A stretch of 7,062 nt of DNA from an uncultured candidate division Zixibacteria bacterium (lineage in GTDB: Bacteria > Zixibacteria > MSB-5A5 > GN15 > FEB-12): contig CAJVYT010000227.1 of assembly GCA_913009765.1 (NCBI GenBank), positions 1 to 7,062 on the forward strand, written 5' to 3'. Made by a program: the position numbers and the translations under genes. Shown in pieces: positions 1 through 5,706 of the stretch; position 1 is the first letter of the stretch, and every line of letters starts with the position of its first letter. The notes under the pieces were generated by a model. The model saw only the letters and a program-made list of their open reading frames with translations, was not told the DNA's origin and made no database searches.

Positions 1-119
1 ATAAAGAGAGAATGAAAGGAGAGAAGACAAGAGAAAATAGTGGTAAAGAAGAAAAAGGAAGAGTAAGAATAATCAGAGGGAAAAAAAAAAGAAAAAAAAA
101 AAATAGTATTTTTTTTTTT
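1..119. other. Non-genomic low-complexity read-off sequence
   Basis: This stretch is almost entirely A and G, with homopolymer A runs around 81-102 and then 11 T in a row (109-119) that directly abut the P7 adapter sequence. The Illumina flow-cell P7 oligo carries a short oligo-T spacer just 5' of the same adapter sequence. A read that passes through a short insert and the whole adapter therefore ends in a poly-A stretch (poly-T on this strand) followed by meaningless base calls. That order is exactly what is seen here. There is no coding potential and no recognisable element. An alternative is a genuine purine-rich genomic tract joined by chimera, but the abutting T run makes the artefact explanation much better. 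Confidence 0.85.
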
Positions 120-185
120 CAAGCAGAAGACGGCATACGAGATATATCAGTGTGACTGGAGTTCAGACGTGTGCTCTTCCGATCT
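120..185 (+). other. Illumina P7 / i7 index / read-2 adapter (contamination)
   Basis: Positions 120-143 match the 24-nt P7 flow-cell sequence (begins CAAGCAGAAGACGGC). Positions 144-151 are an 8-nt index, ATATCAGT on this strand and ACTGATAT in index orientation, which from memory agrees with TruSeq index 25. Positions 152-185 match the 34-nt TruSeq read-2 primer region (begins GTGACTGGAGTTC, ends CTCTTCCGATCT). All three parts are present in order and I see no mismatch. This is library-construction sequence left in the assembly, not bacterial DNA. The final T at 185 is the adapter's ligation overhang, so the biological insert starts at 186. Confidence 0.98.
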
Positions 186-1123
186 ACTGTAAATATAATA
201 AATCAAATCTCACCGCAGAAGAATTTAAACAGCTTCATGAAATAGTAAAAGCAAAAATTGGCTCTGACTTTCTACCCGAAGTTGGTCTTGAGTTGATAAA
301 TATTTTATATGACACTATTACTATTATTAAATCAGTAACTCAGAGTTGTTATGTGCTTATTTTTAATGAATCCGGCGAAGATAAACTCATGCTTCAAAAT
401 TGTCTTGGAAATCTTGGCTTTGAAGCTGAATTTGTCTCGTCTGTTGATACTCTCATGGATTGTCATAAAAAACGTAAAGCAGATATTTTGATTATTGAAG
501 CAGTTGGCTCTGTCCTACAAGTCTCTGATGTTGTAAATAAAATTGAAGATCACGAAATAAATTTTGACGATGTCATAACATATCTTCTCACTAACAATGA
601 CAGCATGTTTGAATTAACCGGATTACTTCAAAAAGGTATTGAAGATATTTTTTCTGCTGAAAACGACCTTGATCCATTTTTAATCAAAATTATTAGAGCA
701 AGAAAAAGGATTATCGACAATTCAAAAAAACAAATATTGATGCTTGAGAAGATGGGTACTTTTGGATCTCTGGCTGATATGAATTTGATTGATTTACTGC
801 AAACGATGAATGGAAGCGGCAAGACATGCCTGATTAGTGTGACTGCTCAAAGCAATCAACTTACAATTTATGTACATAATGGTATTATTATTTACGCTGA
901 AAACAATATTGTTCAGGGCGAGAAAGCAATTTTTAAGGGAATGGAATGGAACAAAGGTATTTGGAGTTTTGACCCGATAGATGTTTCTGAACTGCCACAA
1001 CCAAATGTCAATCGACCTATTAACAGTATCCTCCTTGTGGGTTGTCAATATATGGATGAATCACAAAAAATCGATACTGATTCCGAACTTAATCTTGATG
1101 AGACTTTTAATCTCTTAGAATAA
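186..1123 (+). CDS. Partial degenerate receiver-DUF4388 (PATAN) signalling protein, 5' end missing
   Basis: This is the 3' part of a cytoplasmic signalling protein; the frame is open from the first insert base and no native start is visible. The frame can be followed upstream to a GTG at 152, but its first 11 residues (MTGVQTCALPI) are translated adapter and codon 12 straddles the junction. Counting from that GTG, residues about 66-187 look like a response-regulator receiver fold. The beta-1 acidic pair reads Asn72-Glu73, and the phospho-acceptor position after 'ADILII' is Glu116 instead of Asp. Thr147 is kept, and the usual Lys of 'KPF' is missing near 169-170. Residues about 202-300 fit DUF4388/PATAN: 'GTFGSLADMNLIDLLQ', a 'GSGKTCLISV' strand pair, 'IYVHNGIIIYAE' and a 'WNKGIWSF' turn. 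Residues 12-60 are helical and unrecognised. DUF4388 proteins often sit in two-component or gliding/motility signalling, but the partner cannot be told from the neighbours here. The C-terminus, ending at 1123, is native. Confidence 0.82.
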
Positions 1124-1260
1124 CTTGATCCTGCCTATCTTTCTTTATATAAATTAATATTATAAATTTTCAGTTCCTTTCTTATTAAATTAGTGATTGT
1201 AATTCGTTTAAATATTCCTTTCTATGAGCACAGAAATAATAAATATACAAGTGAGGAATT

Positions 1261-1900
1261 ATGGAACCAAAAATAATTAAAAAAGATACTTTTCAAATTA
1301 TAGGAATACAGTTCCGAGGTAACAATGACAACAACGCATGTCCAAAACTATGGGACAAATTTATTCCAAGAATGGGTGAAGTTATGCCATTTGTTACACA
1401 ACCGGTAACATCTTATGGTGTTTGCTCTGATTTTGATATGGAAGAAAATATTTTCACATATACAGTGGGCTTTCAAGTGAAAGATTTAAGTACTATACCA
1501 CCTAACATGATATCGTTGAAAATACCCGAACAAAAATACGCTGTTTTTACATGCAGTCTGCCGACTATTATAAAAACAATTGAACACATCTATAAAAAAT
1601 GGATCCCCTCATCAGGGCTTGTTGAAAAAGTCAAATTTCCTGTCATTGCGAACGGAGTCCGCGAAAGTTCGCCTAGGCGAATGGCAATCTCATGTTTTTG
1701 TTAAGCACTAAGTTAGAGATTGCCACGTCTCGTTCGTTTTCACTCACTCGACTCGCAAAGACTGAATGGAGGGTTTATCAACAAGCCCATCAGAGTACAT
1801 CAGAGCAAGTGGTCCCGAGTTTGAACTTTATGATGACAACTTCAACCCTGAAGAACCTGAATCAAAGTTGTATATTTATATACCTGTGATAAAGAAATAG
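1261..1900 (+). pseudogene. GyrI-like (AraC effector-binding) domain protein, disrupted by a palindromic repeat
   Basis: The intact part (1261 to about 1620) encodes about 120 residues typical of stand-alone GyrI-like small-molecule-binding proteins. It has an N-terminal 'IIGIQFRG' strand, 'CPKLWDKFIPRMGEV', 'SYGVCSDFD', 'IPEQKYAVFTCSLPTI' and 'IYKKWIPSSG'. The start ATG follows GTGAGGAATT, a short-spaced Shine-Dalgarno. The family should continue into a conserved C-terminal strand, but the reading frame runs into a palindromic element and stops at 1702-1704, giving 147 residues whose last 20 or so are element-encoded. The missing end is present 3' of the element in another frame (+1): codons 1790-1900 read SEYIRASGPEFELYDDNF followed by 'YIYIPVIKK' and a stop, an excellent family match. 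The gene is therefore one original reading frame split by insertion plus a frame offset. A truncated product might still be made, but it lacks the closing strand and is probably non-functional. Intact members bind small hydrophobic or cationic ligands, and some hydrolyse cyclopropane-type compounds. Confidence 0.85.
1642..1762. repeat. Imperfect palindromic repeat element (REP/MITE-like) inserted in a gene
   Basis: The left arm is 1642-1691 (GTCATTGCGA ... GGCAATCTC). The right arm is 1716-1762 (GAGATTGCC ... TCGCAAAGAC). Their ends are reverse complements apart from one or two substitutions, with diverged arm centres and a loop of about 24 nt, so the transcript could fold into one long hairpin. 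The left arm contains a second, perfect 14-nt palindrome, TTCGCCTAGGCGAA (1668-1681). Sequences with GTCATTGCGA and GGCAATCTC termini are widespread dispersed repeats in many bacterial genomes, as I recall, and their translations turn up as spurious 'VIA...' tails like the one here. The element is visibly richer in G and C than the DNA around it. No transposase is present, so any movement would have depended on functions supplied elsewhere. The true borders may be wider, anywhere between about 1618 and 1775, and no clear target-site duplication is visible. Confidence 0.85.
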
Positions 1901-1951
1901 ATGTAGTTTTTAGATGTATCGATTTATTTGCTCTAACTGTTTCTGCACTGG

Positions 1952-1970
1952 TTTCCGTCTTCGACGGAAA
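1952..1970. other. Small perfect hairpin in non-coding DNA
   Basis: TTTCCGTC and GACGGAAA form an 8-bp perfect stem around a 3-nt TTC loop, 52 nt beyond the stop of the disrupted gene. The stem could help end that transcript, but the bases after it (GGAGTTGTGG) are not a T run, so it does not qualify as a classical intrinsic terminator in either direction. The rest of 1901-2170 is AT-rich, with only a weaker 5-bp hairpin at 2070-2082 and a promoter candidate near 2109. Confidence 0.4.
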
Positions 1971-2108
1971 GGAGTTGTGGAGAATTAAAATAACAATTTA
2001 ATTTTAAAAAAAACAATATCGGGTTTCTCTCAATTATATTTTTGGGAATTGGAACGCCTACCTAGACTTGAAAGTACCTTTCATCTACCGGAAAACTCTA
2101 TTCCCTAC

Positions 2109-2136
2109 TTGACAATTATCTATTTTCATCGATATT
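2109..2136 (+). promoter_or_regulatory. Candidate promoter for the flavoprotein gene
   Basis: TTGACA (2109-2114) matches the sigma-70 -35 consensus exactly. After 16 nt comes GATATT (2131-2136), a 4-of-6 match to TATAAT. Transcription would start near 2143, leaving a leader of about 28 nt before the TTG start at 2171. The leader has only a weak purine-rich ribosome site (GAAAGAAACAGA). If the organism uses Bacteroidota-type promoters (TTG and TAnnTTTG), this box pair may be coincidence. Confidence 0.4.
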
Positions 2137-2170
2137 CGCATTATGTATTCAAACAACCGAAAGAAACAGA

Positions 2171-3424
2171 TTGTCTAAACCAAAAATAATCGTTATAGGT
2201 GCGGGTCCGTCGGGCATGTTTGCCGCCGGCGAAGCATCAAAACTGGGAGCCGAAGTTACTATCCTTGAGAAAAAACCACTTCCGGGAATCAAACTCCGCA
2301 TAACCGGCAAAGGACGATGTAATCTTACCAATATTGCACCTATCCCCCAGTTTATCGAACGATTTGGCAAAAATGGAAAATTTTTGCGGCAGGCATTTAA
2401 TGCTTTTTTCTCCACCGATGTTGCAAGAATTTTTAGCGAGATGGGTGTAGATATACAAACTGAACGAGGCAGTCGGGTATTTCCAAAGGGGAATGATGCT
2501 CCGGCGGTTGCCGATGCCTTAGTTCGTTGGACTAAGAAACAGGGGGTGACGATTAAAACTGACACTACAGTTACTGAAATTTTGACAGATAATAAAAAAA
2601 TAGTCGGAGTCAAAACAAAAAATAAAGAATATCATGCTGACCGTGTTATCCTGACTACCGGAGGGAAATCGTATCCGGTGACAGGATCCACCGGCGACGG
2701 GTATAATTTTGCCAAGTTTCTCGGTCATACAATTATTCCGGTACGTCCTGCTTTGGTAACACTTGAGGTAAAAGGAAATATTGCAAAACGTTTGGATAAA
2801 CTTCATTTAAAAAATATCAATGCCCGTGTTTTTGCCGAAGGTAAAAAAACAGGAGAAAAATTTGGTGAGCTTTTTTTCAGGTCAAATACTTTAGCAGGAC
2901 CGATTATTTTATCACTCAGCCGTAACATTGTTGACCAAATAAACGATGGTGTTAAAAATATTATTTTCAGAATAGATTTAAAACCTGCCTTGGATAATAA
3001 AAAACTTGATGCCCGCCTGCTTCGTGAATTTCAGACAAACTCCAAAATCCCAATTGCAATCATTTTGGAAAAACTGCTTCCTATGCAGTTAATAGAAATT
3101 TGCTTAGAGCAAACATCTATTCCGTATGATTTGACGGGTTCACAGATAAGAGCAGACGATAGAAAACAACTTCGCTTGTGGCTCAAAGATTTTAAAATGG
3201 AAATCACAGGGTATCGACCTTTTAAAGAAGCTATTATTACGCAGGGTGGAGTAAATATCAAAGAGATTCATCCCAAAACGATGGAGTCCAAACTGATTTC
3301 CGGTTTATATATAGCAGGAGAACTTTTAGATATCAACGGTGACACCGGCGGGTATAATCTACAGGCATCATTTTCAACCGGTTGGCTCGCAGGACATTCA
3401 GCGGCACTTTCCTGTCTGGAATAA
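2171..3424 (+). CDS. NAD(P)/FAD-dependent oxidoreductase, HI0933/YhiN/BaiN family
   Basis: This encodes a 417-residue cytoplasmic flavoprotein, normal length for the family. The N-terminal Rossmann FAD site is KIIVIGAGPSG (GxGxxG at residues 10-15), with Glu33 at the end of beta-2 for the ribose. The family signature GKGRCNLTN is at 46-54, 'RVFPKGNDA' follows, then TGGKSYPVTGSTGDGY from 163. The C-terminal FAD block runs from 359 to 404: 'GGVNIKEIHPKTMESK', 'GLYIAGELLDINGDTGGYN' and 'SFSTG'. The TTG start is chosen because the beta-1 strand begins three codons later and the next in-frame ATG would remove the glycine motif. Clostridium scindens BaiN reduces oxo-bile-acid intermediates; most relatives, such as E. 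coli YhiN, have no firmly established substrate, so the substrate here is unknown. The stretch FGELFFRSNTLAGP (231-244) departs from the 'FTHxGxSGP' form I expect. The gene is probably monocistronic and converges on the Lrp-type gene across 61 nt. Confidence 0.93.
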   Translation: MSKPKIIVIGAGPSGMFAAGEASKLGAEVTILEKKPLPGIKLRITGKGRCNLTNIAPIPQFIERFGKNGKFLRQAFNAFFSTDVARIFSEMGVDIQTERGSRVFPKGNDAPAVADALVRWTKKQGVTIKTDTTVTEILTDNKKIVGVKTKNKEYHADRVILTTGGKSYPVTGSTGDGYNFAKFLGHTIIPVRPALVTLEVKGNIAKRLDKLHLKNINARVFAEGKKTGEKFGELFFRSNTLAGPIILSLSRNIVDQINDGVKNIIFRIDLKPALDNKKLDARLLREFQTNSKIPIAIILEKLLPMQLIEICLEQTSIPYDLTGSQIRADDRKQLRLWLKDFKMEITGYRPFKEAIITQGGVNIKEIHPKTMESKLISGLYIAGELLDINGDTGGYNLQASFSTGWLAGHSAALSCLE

Positions 3425-3485
3425 TCTTGAATAGCATTATTTTTAATATGCGACAGATAGAATACCTTTTACCTTGTCATATATA

Positions 3486-3938
3486 TCAATCTAATTTAAT
3501 ATGGCAAGATTCTTTGTAGGTATCTAACACAATCGTTGTGCGGGTCGATACTACTGTTTCGATAACACCGATTTTTTCACGCAGTAAATCTGAAAGACCT
3601 TTAGTATCTTTCACCCGAACTTTAATTAAATAGCAATCTTCCCCGGCAACATTGTACACTTCCTGTATTTCTTCAATCTCGGCAAGTTTGTGTCCGGTGT
3701 CCCACCCATTGACCTGTTCATTGGTTGTAACATATACGAATGCTAAAAGGTTTTTTTCTACTTTGACAGGGTCAAGACGAGTTTCAAATTTTTTGATGAC
3801 ACCTTTGTCTTTGAGCTTTTTAATCCGTTCAGAAATAGCCGATGGAACCATACCGATATCTCCGGCAATATCTTTATTGGCTCGGCGACCATTGTCTTGT
3901 AATACATTTAGAATTTTCTTATCTGTTCTATCAATCAT
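3486..3938 (-). CDS. Lrp/AsnC family transcriptional regulator
   Basis: This encodes a 150-residue DNA-binding regulator of standard family length. Residues about 2-61 form the AsnC-type winged helix-turn-helix: 'DRTDKKILNVLQDNGRRANKDIA', recognition region 'VPSAISERIKKLKDKGVIKKF'. Residues about 65-145 form the RAM ligand-binding and oligomerisation domain, with 'LLAFVYVTT', the 'NVAGEDCYLIKVRV' effector-pocket turn and the 'VVSTRTTIVLDTYKES' closing strand. Family members assemble into dimers to octamers and usually sense amino acids or related metabolites; which ligand applies here cannot be read from the sequence. The start is well supported: on the minus strand AAGGAGA (3944-3950) lies 5 nt before the ATG. 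The upstream region holds an AT-rich dyad and a direct repeat that would suit autoregulation. It is divergent from the fibre-like operon across 320 nt and convergent with the flavoprotein gene, so either neighbour is a possible target but none is indicated. Confidence 0.95.
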   Translation of the reverse strand: MIDRTDKKILNVLQDNGRRANKDIAGDIGMVPSAISERIKKLKDKGVIKKFETRLDPVKVEKNLLAFVYVTTNEQVNGWDTGHKLAEIEEIQEVYNVAGEDCYLIKVRVKDTKGLSDLLREKIGVIETVVSTRTTIVLDTYKESCHIKLD

Positions 3939-3955
3939 AGCTATCTCCTTTTGTA

Positions 3956-3975
3956 TATTTATCTATGAATAAATA
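3956..3975. promoter_or_regulatory. Operator-like AT-rich dyad upstream of the Lrp-type gene
   Basis: TATTTAT-CTATGA-ATAAATA is a perfect inverted repeat with 7-nt arms and a 6-nt centre, ending 17 nt before the regulator's start codon. Lrp/AsnC proteins bind AT-rich dyads of similar size near their own promoters, so autorepression is the natural reading. It could be chance in such AT-rich DNA, but it also contains one copy of a 12-nt direct repeat found again at 4022-4033. Confidence 0.45.
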
Positions 3976-4021
3976 ATAGCTTTGTTTCAAATAAGCAACA
4001 CTATTATTCGTTTTTATTAAA

Positions 4022-4033
4022 TTATCTATGAAT
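4022..4033. promoter_or_regulatory. Second copy of a 12-nt direct repeat, possible second operator
   Basis: TTATCTATGAAT occurs here and at 3959-3970, start-to-start distance 63 nt, which is six turns of B-DNA and would place both copies on the same helix face. The core TATCTA also recurs inverted at 4163-4168 (TAGATA; with flanks, TAGATAAT at 4163-4170 mirrors ATTATCTA at 4021-4028). Helically phased sites are a habit of Lrp-like oligomers that wrap DNA. Only the first copy sits inside a good dyad. Confidence 0.35.
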
Positions 4034-4192
4034 CATATACACTTCATTATACTATTCTGCTAATTTTATTCTTTATTTATTATCTCTGTTGCTTTATTTG
4101 ATAGAACATTATTACAAACTGAAGGTTTTTACTTGTAAAATACCAAACATTTTGTACCTTATTAGATAATTATACAATTACATACGCAATAA

Positions 4193-4226
4193 TATAATAT
4201 TTCTTCCGATATATATATGATATAAT
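4193..4226 (+). promoter_or_regulatory. TATAAT-like boxes before the fibre-like operon
   Basis: TATAAT occurs exactly at 4193-4198 and again at 4221-4226, 61 and 33 nt ahead of the first fibre-like gene. Neither has a convincing -35 at 16-18 nt upstream, and the surroundings are extremely AT-rich, so chance matches are likely. The rest of the 320-nt gap (3939-4258) holds the dyad and repeats described separately and no open frame I would call a gene. The ribosome site for 4259 is GAGGAG at 4244-4249, clear and well spaced. Confidence 0.3.
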
Positions 4227-4258
4227 AAGATTAAAAAAACGTTGAGGAGTTTTGCACC

Positions 4259-5683
4259 ATGTCTTTCAAACAACTTACTACAATTATTTATTTTCTCTTA
4301 ATTACAGCAAGCATATCAGCCCAAGTGCCAAACACAATTAATTATCAGGGTCGTTTAACCGATGCATCAAGCTCTCCAGTCGCTGATGGTGCGTATTTAG
4401 TCAAATTTATCATTTATGATGCCCCTACCGCAGGAACTGATTTATGGAACACAGGTTTTCAAACTATTAATACCGTTGATGGTTTATTTACGTATCAGTT
4501 GGGAAGTAATGTTACTTTACCATCTGGTATCTTTTCAGACACCAATAGATATTTAGGTATTACAGTTGGTACAGACCCTGAGTTATCTCCTCGTACTCGG
4601 TTCAGTCCTTCTTCCTATGCTTTTAATGCTGCTACAGCAGATAATGTAGCTTGGTCACATATCAGCAGTATGCCGTCAGGATTTGCAGACGGAGTTGATA
4701 ATGAAGGTATTTCACAATTAGGTGATACTTTAAAAGGTTCTCTTTATTTTGATGGTGATAATAACGGTACAGACGATGGAAGTATTCGTATTACCGGTAA
4801 TGTTTCAGATTTGCTTTTAAAAGATAATGGAAATTTGAAATCTATGATTTGGGGTGATTCTTATGGAGAAGTCGATTTATATAATACCAATGGAGATTTA
4901 TCTGCCAAACTGCGTGCCGGTAGTGGAGGTGATTTGTTATTATCAGACAATTCGGGGACTAACACAATAAGATTGTACGGCAATTCAACCGGTAATAATT
5001 CCGTACAATTACCTACGGATGCTGTAAACAGCAATGAAATACTTAACGAATCCGGTATTACATCATCTCTTCAATCTTTCTTTGTAAGTTTAACAGATAC
5101 TTTGAACATGACAGATATTGTAACAACTTCAATAACAATACCAGCTCCGGGATATATTTTTCTGTATTCTAAAAGTTATGTTGTTTTCCAAAATTCTACA
5201 AATGGTAATTTCGCTTATTTACAGATAGATGAATCAGCCGGAGGGGGATCAATTTCTTCATATTTGACCCTTGTTGGAGATGATAACTTTGTTTCTATTA
5301 AGCAATTCTTTCGTTCTGCTAATTGTCATAGGGTTTATTATAAACCTTCAGCAGGAACTTATACTTTTAGAGTTGAAGGTAAAAAGAATGATATTATTGG
5401 TGCTGATGTTAGCGTTTACAATTCGATACTAACTGCCATATATATTCCTACCTCTTATGGAACAGTATCGGCTGTTAGCTCCCAACCACCTACCGATGCT
5501 GAGGCAACCCAAGTAACTATGACAAATCCTGACGGAACAACTTCACAAGGCTATAAATATGACCTGAGAGATGTTGAACTGAGAGTTAAAAAGGCTGAGG
5601 TTGAACTTTTAAAAGCACAACATGAACGAGATGCCCTGTTTCTTAAAAACCAACGTAATCGCAATGATGAAACAAACAAATAA
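4259..5683 (+). CDS. Secreted fibre-like protein with NYQGRLTD head, jelly-roll and C-terminal coiled coil
   Basis: This encodes a 474-residue exported protein. Residues 1-21 are a Sec signal peptide (Lys4, hydrophobic core to about 17, cleavage ISA|Q); no lipobox cysteine follows, so it is not a lipoprotein. Residues 22 to about 125 form a head domain (VPNTINYQGRLTD, 'GAYLVKFIIYDA', 'YLGITVGTDPEL') that I recall from many FCB-group fibre-like proteins. Residues about 140-270 are Gly/Asp/Asn-rich short strands resembling a fibre shaft, including a possible calcium loop, DGDNNGTDD (165-173). The motif 'NSNEILNESGI' leads into a C1q/TNF-like beta sandwich (about 275-404, ending PTSYGTV). A linker with PPTDAEA follows, then a charged coiled coil (about 433-466), suggesting a homo-oligomer, probably a trimer. 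The endosialidase (S74) chaperone seen in many tail-fibre proteins and a type IX sorting domain are both absent. Its exact function is unknown; a surface or extracellular structural or adhesive role is inferred. It is the first gene of a tandem pair. Confidence 0.85.
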   Translation: MSFKQLTTIIYFLLITASISAQVPNTINYQGRLTDASSSPVADGAYLVKFIIYDAPTAGTDLWNTGFQTINTVDGLFTYQLGSNVTLPSGIFSDTNRYLGITVGTDPELSPRTRFSPSSYAFNAATADNVAWSHISSMPSGFADGVDNEGISQLGDTLKGSLYFDGDNNGTDDGSIRITGNVSDLLLKDNGNLKSMIWGDSYGEVDLYNTNGDLSAKLRAGSGGDLLLSDNSGTNTIRLYGNSTGNNSVQLPTDAVNSNEILNESGITSSLQSFFVSLTDTLNMTDIVTTSITIPAPGYIFLYSKSYVVFQNSTNGNFAYLQIDESAGGGSISSYLTLVGDDNFVSIKQFFRSANCHRVYYKPSAGTYTFRVEGKKNDIIGADVSVYNSILTAIYIPTSYGTVSAVSSQPPTDAEATQVTMTNPDGTTSQGYKYDLRDVELRVKKAEVELLKAQHERDALFLKNQRNRNDETNK

Positions 5684-5706
5684 TATAATTCATTAAGGAG
5701 TAACAA

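Noticed and set aside
1642..1762. CRISPR repeat or tRNA-like structure at the palindrome
   Set aside because: There is a single pair of inverted arms with no regularly spaced direct repeats, and no tRNA arms or TTC loop in the right arrangement.
1692..1889. An open frame of 65 codons starting inside the palindromic repeat
   Set aside because: It runs through the repeat's right arm and then reads the GyrI-like C-terminus in the wrong frame; the frame ending at 1900 gives the family match instead.
2149..2613. A 154-codon minus-strand open frame, and shorter ones, opposite the flavoprotein gene
   Set aside because: The plus strand carries a full-length family with all its motifs; the antisense frames match nothing recognisable and lack their own ribosome sites.
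3434..3451. GCAT...ATGC stem between the convergent genes as a shared terminator
   Set aside because: Only four end pairs form and the interior mismatches; too weak to call.
3652..3972. A plus-strand open frame of 106 codons opposite the Lrp-type gene
   Set aside because: It is the complement of a clearly conserved regulator and runs out through that gene's promoter region.
4259..5683. Phage tail fibre with an endosialidase-type (S74) chaperone
   Set aside because: No S74 motifs are present at the C-terminus, a Sec signal peptide is present, and no phage genes are nearby.
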